Assembly (NCBI GenBank): GCA_963774155.1
Contig: CAVZDW010000008.1
Location: 124,001-188,000 of the forward strand
Source: DASSUW01 sp963774155
Lineage (GTDB): Bacteria > Actinomycetota > Thermoleophilia > Solirubrobacterales > Solirubrobacteraceae
Direction of reading: 5' to 3'
DNA length: 64,000 nucleotides
The position numbers and the translations under genes were made by a program. Position 1 is the stretch's first letter. Each line of letters begins with the position of its first letter. The notes under the pieces are model-generated. The model saw only the letters and a program-made list of their open reading frames with translations. It made no database searches and had not been told where the DNA came from. Shown in pieces: positions 58,243-64,000 of this stretch.

Positions 58243-58581
58243 CTAGTCGCCGATCATCTGCTCGACCGTCTCGGCCAATTCGGCCCAGCCAGTCGTCGTC
58301 GCGCGGTAGAAGCTCTGGATCGAACCGCGCCGGCGTTCCGTGCCGACCAGTTCGATGAGCCCAGCGGTATGAAGCACCCGGAAGTGGTACGCCACAACCC
58401 CCAGCGGCTCACCAAGCGCGACAGCAATCTCGCTCGCGCTGATGTCCTCAGTCTCCGCGACAGACAGAATATGCAGACGAATCGGGTGCGCTAGTGCGCT
58501 CAACCGCTTCCCCGGGATGCCAGCTCCATCGGCCACCACACGGCGAATATAGACATCCGCGCGGCGGTTTGTCAGATACAT
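58243..58581 (-). CDS. ArsR-like winged-helix regulator of lower GC content
   Basis: 112 residues; LSALAHPIRLHILSVAETEDISASEIAVALGEP and VVAYHFRVLHTAGLIELVGTERRRGSIQ form an ArsR-type helix-turn-helix (helices about 28-90). No metal-binding Cys set is present, so it probably senses something other than arsenic. Codon use contains many A/T-ending codons (ACA, GAA, TAT, ATA) unlike the neighbours, and the upstream 85 nt are A/T richer. This suggests acquisition from elsewhere. Start ATG 58581. Confidence 0.83.
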   Translation of the reverse strand: MYLTNRRADVYIRRVVADGAGIPGKRLSALAHPIRLHILSVAETEDISASEIAVALGEPLGVVAYHFRVLHTAGLIELVGTERRRGSIQSFYRATTTGWAELAETVEQMIGD

Positions 58582-58667
58582 TCGTCTAGTTATTGCTCAA
58601 TGGCGTAATGAAGTGCCGCTGCCCTGCCAATTCGGTCGTCCGGGGCGACATCCAGCGGATCCGGGCC

Positions 58668-59018
58668 TCAGGCGGCCTCGGCGAGCGCCGTCTCCAGCGT
58701 CGGATGGGTCGGCATCGCCTGGTCCAGACCGGTCAGCGTGATGACCCGCCGGATCGGTGAGTTCTCGGGCAGGACGATGTGCAGCTGCTGCTGGCGGCGC
58801 CGGAGATCGTCGGAAAGCTCGAACAGCAGGCGGATGCCCGAGCTGTCCAGGTAGGTCGTCGGCGAGAGGTCCACCACGAGCGTCTCGCTCCGGTTGGTGA
58901 GCAGGCCGCGCAAGCGGGTGGCGAGCGGGTCCGCGTTGGACATGTCGACCTCCCCGTCGATGCGGGCCACGATGACGTCGCCCTGCACCTCGCTCGTGAG
59001 CGTGGCGAGCTGCCTCAT
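58668..59018 (-). CDS. STAS-domain anti-sigma factor antagonist
   Basis: 116 residues of a STAS fold: VIVARIDGEVDMSNADPLATRL, LVVDLSPTTYLDSSGIRLLFEL with the phosphorylatable Ser in DSSG. It would bind an anti-sigma kinase when dephosphorylated. ATG 59018 overlaps the TGA of the phosphatase gene, fitting a phosphatase-antagonist partner pair of the Rsb type. Confidence 0.92.
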   Translation of the reverse strand: MRQLATLTSEVQGDVIVARIDGEVDMSNADPLATRLRGLLTNRSETLVVDLSPTTYLDSSGIRLLFELSDDLRRRQQQLHIVLPENSPIRRVITLTGLDQAMPTHPTLETALAEAA

Positions 59019-61087
59019 GCCGCGCTCCGCGAGCCGAGCGTGCGCTGGAGCACGACGACCGTTCCCGTCTCGCCGTGGTCGACCTCGACGGCGTCCATGA
59101 GCGAGCGCATGAGCGGAAGCCCCCGCCCGCGATGGCTTCCCCGCGGCGCGCGCCAGCGGCCCTCGTCACGCACGGTTATGCGGATCTCGGCGTCGTGCTC
59201 GGCGGCATCCACGTGGAAGTGTGCATGGCTGGGGCCGTACGCGTGTTCGACGGCATTGGCGCACGCCTCCTGGCACGCCACGAGGATGTCGTAGAGCTCG
59301 TCCTCGGTGGCCCCGTGCATGGCGAGCCAGCGGCGCAGCAGGCGGCGGACCGAGGCGAGCGCCTCGGGTGAGGCCGGCCAGGTCGTCCGCAGGTCGTTCT
59401 CCAGCGGCGGCACGCGGATGGCCACCAGCGCGACGTCGTCGGGCACGTCCGCCGGCAGCAGCCGGTCGATGGCGTCCGCGCACAGGCGCTCGACGTCCTC
59501 GCTGCCCGAGGCGAGCGCCCGCAGGCGCTCGAGGCCGTCGTCGAACGGCTCGCCGCGGCGCTCGATCAGCCCGTCCGTGTAGAGCACGAGCGTGGTCCCG
59601 GCGGGCAGGGGGACCGACTCCGCGCGGTAGCTCGCGGACCGCTGCGTCCCGAGCGGCACGGCGGGCTCGATCGGCAGGAGCCAGGCGTTGCCGTCGGGCC
59701 CGACGAGCAGCGGCGGCGGGTGGCCGGCGCTGACGATCTCGAAGCGCTCGTCGGCGGGGTCGAGCACGGCGTAGGCGAGCGTGGTCATCATCGAGGGCCC
59801 GAGCTGCCACATCATGCGGTCGACCGCCGCCACGACCGCCGCCGGACCATGCCCCTCGGCCGCGTAGGCCCGCAGCGCGGTCCGCAGCTGGGCCATGGCT
59901 GCGGCGGCGTGGACGCCGTGCCCCACGACGTCGCCGACCACCATCGCCACGCGCCCGTCCGGAAGCTCGAAGACGTCGTACCAGTCGCCGCCGAGGCTGC
60001 TGCTGGCCGCGGGCAGATAGCGGCTCGCGACCTCCAGCCCCGCGATGCTCGGCAGCTCCTGGGGCAGGAGGTGGCGCTGGAGCACCTCGGCGACCCGCCG
60101 GTCCTCGAAGAGGCGGGCGTTCTCGATCGCCGGCGCGGCGCGGTCGGCGGCGAGCCGCAGCAACTCGGTCTCGTCTTCCGTGAACTCGCGCGGGGTGAGG
60201 GTGCCGACGTGGAGCACCCCGATGACGCGACCTTCGACGAGCAGCGGGACGCCGAGCAGCGAGCGGATGCCCTTCTCACGCAGGAGCGGGTTGTGGATGT
60301 CGGCATGCTCGACGTCGGGCAGGAAGATCGGCCGGCGCTCCGCGGCGATGCGCCCGGCGAAGCCGCGGCCGAACGGAACGCGGACGCCCTGCTCCACCTC
60401 CTCCTCGATGCCCTTGGAGGCGCGGGCGCGCAGCGCCTCCCCGCCGGGCTCGAGGAGCAGGATGGCCACGGTGTCGGTCGCGAGCAGCTCGCTCACGCGG
60501 ACGAGCAGCTCCTTCAGCAGCTCGTCCTCCGACAGGTACGCCAGCGTGGCGTCGGTCAGGCGCTGGACCGCTTCGAGGCGTACGCGAGCCGCGCGCTCCC
60601 GCTCGAAGAGCTGGGCGTGCGCGATCGCGATGGCCGCGCGGTCGGCCGCGAGCTGCAGCAGCTCGCGGTCGTCATCGGTGAAGCGCCGCGGCACGAGGGT
60701 GCCGACGTGGAGCACGCCGAGCACGCGGTCGCCGACCAGGAGCGGGACGCCGAGCAGGGAGCGGATCCCCTTCTCGCGCAGGATCGGGTTGAGGATGTCG
60801 GCGTGGTCGACGTCGTCGATGGTGATCGGCCGGCGCTCCGCGGCGATGCGACCCGCGAAGCCCTTGCCGACGGGGATGCGAACGCCTCGCTCGACTTCCT
60901 CCTCGATCCCCTTCGCGGCCCGGGCGCGCAGCATCCGGCCGTCCGGCTCGAGCAGTAGGAGCGCCGCCGTGTCGGTGTCCAGGATCTCGGCGATGCGGGC
61001 GAGCAGCTCCGGGAGCAGGTCGTCCTCCGACAGGTATGCGAGCGCGGCGTCCGTCACACGCTGGAGCGCCGCGAGCTGGCTGGGCAC
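59015..61087 (-). CDS. GAF-GAF-SpoIIE phosphatase with C-terminal anti-sigma kinase domain
   Basis: 690 residues: two nearly repeated GAF domains (about 10-165 and 175-335; GIRSLLGVPLLV and GVLHVGTL occur in both), a PP2C/SpoIIE phosphatase (LGGDWYDVFELPDGRVA, VVGDVVGHGVHAAAAM, YTDGLIERRGEPFDDG, DDVALVAI) and an RsbW-like HATPase (VACQEACANAVEHAYG, RGLPLMRSLMD). It therefore holds both the phosphatase and kinase sides of a partner switch, with its STAS substrate encoded next. The sensor signal is unknown. GTG 61087. Confidence 0.93.
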   Translation of the reverse strand: MPSQLAALQRVTDAALAYLSEDDLLPELLARIAEILDTDTAALLLLEPDGRMLRARAAKGIEEEVERGVRIPVGKGFAGRIAAERRPITIDDVDHADILNPILREKGIRSLLGVPLLVGDRVLGVLHVGTLVPRRFTDDDRELLQLAADRAAIAIAHAQLFERERAARVRLEAVQRLTDATLAYLSEDELLKELLVRVSELLATDTVAILLLEPGGEALRARASKGIEEEVEQGVRVPFGRGFAGRIAAERRPIFLPDVEHADIHNPLLREKGIRSLLGVPLLVEGRVIGVLHVGTLTPREFTEDETELLRLAADRAAPAIENARLFEDRRVAEVLQRHLLPQELPSIAGLEVASRYLPAASSSLGGDWYDVFELPDGRVAMVVGDVVGHGVHAAAAMAQLRTALRAYAAEGHGPAAVVAAVDRMMWQLGPSMMTTLAYAVLDPADERFEIVSAGHPPPLLVGPDGNAWLLPIEPAVPLGTQRSASYRAESVPLPAGTTLVLYTDGLIERRGEPFDDGLERLRALASGSEDVERLCADAIDRLLPADVPDDVALVAIRVPPLENDLRTTWPASPEALASVRRLLRRWLAMHGATEDELYDILVACQEACANAVEHAYGPSHAHFHVDAAEHDAEIRITVRDEGRWRAPRGSHRGRGLPLMRSLMDAVEVDHGETGTVVVLQRTLGSRSAA

Positions 61088-61145
61088 GCCGCGATGATAG
61101 GAGGCCTCAGCAGTCAGCGGCTTTGCATGGGAGACTCGGGCGGCC

Positions 61146-61703
61146 GTGATCGATCCGACCCAGCTCCCGGACGACCTGCCGGTGCCGCCCGACGACGGGG
61201 CGGCGGATCACCTCTCGGGCACGGCGCTGCCGCCGGTGGCGCTCGCGGCGACCGACGGCGAGCGCGTCCGGCTCGACGAGCTGCCGGGCCGCAGCGTGGT
61301 CTTCGCCTACCCGCGGACCGGCCGCCCGGGCGAGGCGCCACCGGGAGGCGAGGAGGGCTGGAACGCGATCCCGGGCGCCCGCGGCTGCACGCCCGAGGCG
61401 TGCTCGTTCCGTGACGAGCTCGGCCGCTTCCGCGCGCTCGGCGTGCGCGTGTTCGGGCTCTCGACGCAGGACACGGCGTATCAGCGGGAGGCGGTCGAGC
61501 GCCTGCATCTGCCGTACGCGCTGCTGTCCGACGAGGACCTCGCCTTCACGCGGGCGCTGGAGCTGCCCCGGTTCGAGGTCGAGGGCATGACGCTGATCCG
61601 CCGGCTGACGTTGATCGTGGCGGAGGGGCGGATCGCCGACGTCGTCTACCCGGTCTTCCCGCCCGACCGCGGCGCCGAGCTCGCGCTCGGGCGCCTGGAG
61701 TAG
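61146..61703 (+). CDS. Peroxiredoxin (PrxQ/AhpC-TSA-like)
   Basis: 185 residues. A thioredoxin fold has SVVFAYPRTGRP and the active-site block GARGCTPEACSFRDE, where Cys and Cys are four residues apart as in PrxQ types. GVRVFGLSTQDTAYQREA and PYALLSDEDLAF follow. It reduces peroxides using a thiol donor. GTG 61146. The short pre-active-site insert (GEAPPGGEEGWNAIP) is longer than usual. Sigma factor gene follows 32 nt later. Confidence 0.87.
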   Translation: MIDPTQLPDDLPVPPDDGAADHLSGTALPPVALAATDGERVRLDELPGRSVVFAYPRTGRPGEAPPGGEEGWNAIPGARGCTPEACSFRDELGRFRALGVRVFGLSTQDTAYQREAVERLHLPYALLSDEDLAFTRALELPRFEVEGMTLIRRLTLIVAEGRIADVVYPVFPPDRGAELALGRLE

Positions 61704-61735
61704 GACGGAGGGACCTCACGGGCCGCTCGCGCCGT

Positions 61736-62320
61736 ATGAGCGGTGTGGACGCGGCCGAGCTGAGCCTTGCGCGCCTCGCCGTCGGGCGACCGGTGCGGCG
61801 TGCGAGCGAGGCCGCGCTCGTGCGCGCCGCCCAGGCCGGATCCGAGCGCGCCGTCGAGGAGCTGTTCGCGCGCCACTGGCCCGACGCGTATCGGGCCGCG
61901 CTGCTCATCGCCCACGACCGGGCCGCGGCCGAGGACATCGCGCAGGAGGCCTTCCTCTCCGCGCTGCGCGCCTTGCCGCGCTTCGACCGCCGGCGCCCGT
62001 TGCGCCCGTGGCTGCACCGGATCGTCGTCAACCGCGCGATCGACTGGGCGCGCGCCCGGCGGCTGCGCCAGGAGGTCGACGTCGACGCGCTGCCCGAGTT
62101 CGCGGCGCCGCCGGTGGCCGACGACCTCGGTCTCGGTGAGCTGGGGGCGGCGCTGGCGCGGCTGTCGCCCGAGCACCGCGCCGTGGTCGTCATGCGCTAC
62201 CTGCTCGAGCTGACGCCGGGCGAGATCGCCGCCGTGCTGGAGCTGCCGCGCGGGACCGTGAACTCGCGGCTGCGGCGCGGGCTCGACGCGCTCGGCGGCG
62301 CGCTGGAGGAGGAGTCGTGA
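61736..62320 (+). CDS. ECF RNA polymerase sigma factor
   Basis: 194 residues. Region 2 has ALLIAHDRAAAEDIAQEAFLSAL and PWLHRIVVNRAIDWAR; region 4 has RLSPEHRAVVVMRYLLELTPGEIAAVLELPRGTVNSRLRRG. It directs RNA polymerase to stress promoters not identifiable here. Its stop overlaps the ATG of the beta-propeller gene (GTGA/ATG arrangement at 62317), which is probably its anti-sigma partner. Confidence 0.92.
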   Translation: MSGVDAAELSLARLAVGRPVRRASEAALVRAAQAGSERAVEELFARHWPDAYRAALLIAHDRAAAEDIAQEAFLSALRALPRFDRRRPLRPWLHRIVVNRAIDWARARRLRQEVDVDALPEFAAPPVADDLGLGELGAALARLSPEHRAVVVMRYLLELTPGEIAAVLELPRGTVNSRLRRGLDALGGALEEES

Positions 62321-63468
62321 ACGAGCAGCGCCTGCGCGAGGAGCTGCAGCGGACGCCGATCGACGACGGCGCGCGGGCCCGTGCGCTGCGCGTGGCGCTG
62401 GCCGCGTACGAGCCGGTCCCGCCGGCGCCGGCGCCTGATGCCGGTCCTGGCCGTGGCCTCGCTGCTGCTCGTCGCCGCTGCGGTCGCCCTGTCCGCGAGC
62501 GCGCCGGGCGACGCCGTGGCGCGCTGGGTGCAGTCGTGTTCGGCGAGGAGCGGCCGGCGGCGAGGCCGGCGCTCGTGCGGGTGCCGGGCGGCGGCCGGCT
62601 GCTCGTGACGAATCCCGGGGCCTGGGTGGTCTCGCCCGACGGCTCGCGGCGCCGGCTCGGCTCGTACGCCGGCGCGTCCTGGTCGCCGAACGGGCTGTTC
62701 GTCGTCGTCTGGAGCGGCGGGGAGCTGCGGGCGGTCGAGCCCGGGGGCACCGTGCGCTGGTCGCTCTCGCGGCCCGGCGGCATCACCGACGCACGCTGGG
62801 CGCCGGTCGACGGCTTCCGGATCGCCTACCTGGCGGGCGACACGTTGCGCGTGGTGAACGGGAACGGCACCGGCGATCGCCGGCTCGGCCCGGCCAGCGT
62901 GGCGGCCGCGCCGGACTGGCGGCCGGACGACGACCACGTGCTCGCGTACGCCGACCGGCGGCGGTCGGTGCGCGTGGTGGCGGTCGACACGGGCCGGGAG
63001 CTGTGGCGTGCCCGGACGAGGCACGCCGTCACCGAGCTCGCCTGGTCGCGGGACGGCCGCAGGCTCCTCGTCGGCTCGAACGGGTCGTGGCAGGTCCGGG
63101 GCCGCGAGGGCCGCGTGCTCGAGCGCCGGTCGCTGCCCGTGGGGCTGGTGGCCGACGACTTCGCGTGGTCGCCCGACGGCCGGCTGGCCGTCGTCCGCCG
63201 CAACGCGCAGCGCAGCGACGTCGTGCTCGACGGACGCGTCCTGTTCACCGGGTCGGGACGCTTCGGCGATGTGGCGTTCTCGCCCGACGGCCGCCGGCTG
63301 CTCGTGCCGTGGGCGCGCGTCGATCAGTGGGTGTTCGTCCCGACGCGGCCCGGAGGGCGGCCGATCGCGGTCGGCAACATCCGGCGCCAGTTCGGCGCCG
63401 CGCCCCGCCAGGCCCCGTTCCCGGGCCGGGTCGAGTGGATCACCTCGTCCGGCCGCCTGCCGGGCTAG
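62317..63468 (+). CDS. Membrane-anchored beta-propeller protein, probable anti-sigma partner, with local frame changes
   Basis: 383 residues as read. A charged N-terminal stretch (about 1-40) resembles cytoplasmic parts of anti-sigma-like proteins. Residues about 90-383 contain WD40/PD40-like repeats (WVVSPDG, ASWSPNG, LAWSRDG, FAWSPDG, VAFSPDG). Between 62430 and 62535 the frame gives Arg-rich text, whereas the +1 frame reads LMPVLAVASLLLVAAAVALS, a convincing membrane helix followed by DAVARWVQ. Two opposing indels, one near 62420-62435 and one near 62528-62540, would restore a cytoplasmic-membrane-propeller protein as seen in relatives. Start overlaps the sigma factor stop. Confidence 0.75.
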   Translation: MNEQRLREELQRTPIDDGARARALRVALAAYEPVPPAPAPDAGPGRGLAAARRRCGRPVRERAGRRRGALGAVVFGEERPAARPALVRVPGGGRLLVTNPGAWVVSPDGSRRRLGSYAGASWSPNGLFVVVWSGGELRAVEPGGTVRWSLSRPGGITDARWAPVDGFRIAYLAGDTLRVVNGNGTGDRRLGPASVAAAPDWRPDDDHVLAYADRRRSVRVVAVDTGRELWRARTRHAVTELAWSRDGRRLLVGSNGSWQVRGREGRVLERRSLPVGLVADDFAWSPDGRLAVVRRNAQRSDVVLDGRVLFTGSGRFGDVAFSPDGRRLLVPWARVDQWVFVPTRPGGRPIAVGNIRRQFGAAPRQAPFPGRVEWITSSGRLPG

Positions 63469-63935
63469 AAGGCCTTCGCGTAGAGCCCGAGGAGATCCGT
63501 CCAGCCGCCGGGCGCCGAGACCGCGTCGCGCATGCCGGGCCCGCTCTCGGCGTGCCGCTCGAAGCCGCGGTGCTCGAGCACGACCAGCGTGCCGCCGTCC
63601 TGCGGCGTGAAGCGCACCTCGACCTCGGTCGCCTTGGCGGGATCTGGGTCGTACTCCCACGCCGGCGTCAGGTGCCAGGCGAGCAGCAGCCGGTGGGGCG
63701 GGTCCCACTCGGTCACGTGGCCCCAGACGCACTCGCCGCCCCGGGCGTCGCGCTCGAACCAGCGGCCGCCGGAGCGCGGCTCGATCACGACCTCGACCGC
63801 CATCTCCGCGCCGATGTGATGGCTGTCGATCGGCCACCAGCTCGACATGCCCGTCGTGAAGACCGCGAACGCGCGCTCCGGCGGCGCGTTCACCGTGACG
63901 CTGCGCTGGACGGCCGTGGTCGTCGCCTCGCTCAT
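63465..63935 (-). CDS. SRPBCC/AHSA1-like protein
   Basis: 156 residues of the START-like AHSA1 fold: VQRSVTVNAPPERAFAVFT, SHHIG, IEPRSGGRWFERDARGGECVWGHVTEWDPPHRLLLAW and a C-terminal GWTDLLGLYAKAF helix. Such proteins bind hydrophobic ligands and are commonly paired with an ArsR regulator, as here. ATG overlaps the regulator stop (ATGA). The stop overlaps the beta-propeller stop. Confidence 0.9.
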   Translation of the reverse strand: MSEATTTAVQRSVTVNAPPERAFAVFTTGMSSWWPIDSHHIGAEMAVEVVIEPRSGGRWFERDARGGECVWGHVTEWDPPHRLLLAWHLTPAWEYDPDPAKATEVEVRFTPQDGGTLVVLEHRGFERHAESGPGMRDAVSAPGGWTDLLGLYAKAF

Positions 63936-64000
63936 CCCTCCTCCTTCTCGACCGCATCCTTGAAGGCGGTCAACGCGTGCTGCCAGAACGTGTCGAAGTA
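63932..64000 (-). CDS. ArsR-family regulator, C-terminal fragment at window edge
   Basis: The last 22 codons are visible (FWQHALTAFKDAVEKEEG then TGA), resembling the C-terminus of ArsR regulators paired with SRPBCC genes. The rest lies outside the window. It overlaps the SRPBCC start by ATGA. Confidence 0.6.
   Translation of the reverse strand, partial: YFDTFWQHALTAFKDAVEKEEG

Noticed and set aside
1..64000. tRNA or rRNA genes
   Set aside because: I saw no cloverleaf with a T-loop GTTC motif or CCA end and no rRNA-like sequence; a covariance-model scan would settle this.

Overview
The window is a high-GC actinobacterial chromosome segment with many GTG and TTG starts, dense stop/start overlaps (ATGA, GTGA, TTGA) and secreted proteins with Arg/Lys-rich beta-type C-termini. 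The flavour suggests the Thermoleophilia (Solirubrobacterales-like soil bacteria). That assignment is inference from style; no rRNA or marker gene is present. No tRNA, rRNA, CRISPR array, transposase or phage gene was seen, and no gene-free stretch exceeds about 200 bases.

Layout. (1) 1-3472: 3' part of a giant secreted PKD-repeat protein. (2) 3540-8435: a tight four-gene unit of three unrecognised proteins (two are paralogues) and a DyP-type heme peroxidase. (3) 8432-10923: DnaQ-like exonuclease and a cNMP/CBS/DUF294 protein. (4) 11038-36659: a very large choline and glycine betaine catabolic region. It holds an APC permease, choline oxidase, betaine aldehyde dehydrogenase, MetF-like reductase, threonine/serine dehydratase and PurU. 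It continues with an MttB-family methyltransferase, a corrinoid protein, a methyl-THF:corrinoid methyltransferase and a RACo-type activator. It ends with DUF1638, a dimethylglycine/sarcosine dehydrogenase, EtfBA, a membrane Fe-S oxidoreductase, a BCCT transporter, a glycerophosphodiesterase and GntR/IclR/TetR regulators. (5) 36656-40624: acetyltransferase, two membrane proteins, a secreted beta-helix protein. (6) 40621-51563 on the minus strand: a complete soluble diiron (propane-type) monooxygenase operon with its own GroEL, alcohol dehydrogenase, amidohydrolase and two regulators; an aldehyde dehydrogenase diverges from it. (7) 53207-57704: MOSC protein, Fur regulator with catalase, and a molybdopterin oxidoreductase/flavin reductase/zinc-ribbon trio. 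(8) 57865-64000: SET protein, ArsR-like regulator, STAS/SpoIIE-type phosphatase pair, peroxiredoxin, ECF sigma factor with a beta-propeller partner, and an SRPBCC/ArsR pair.

How region 4 works together (inference). Glycerophosphocholine is cut to choline, choline is imported and oxidised to glycine betaine, and MttB passes one methyl through cobalamin to THF. Dimethylglycine and sarcosine are then oxidised by the GcvT-type flavoenzyme, with electrons leaving through ETF to the membrane Fe-S protein. C1 units are cleared by MetF in reverse and PurU, and glycine via serine could reach pyruvate through the dehydratase. A near-palindromic element close to CTGATATATCAG recurs at five control points in this region and nowhere else I noticed, pointing to one regulon. 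Two inverted 192-nt structured repeats bracket the corrinoid/flavoenzyme half of the cluster.

Quality note: mttB, the monooxygenase reductase, an IclR gene and the beta-propeller gene each carry apparent single-base frame changes in G/C-rich runs. Sequencing or assembly indels are the simplest explanation.
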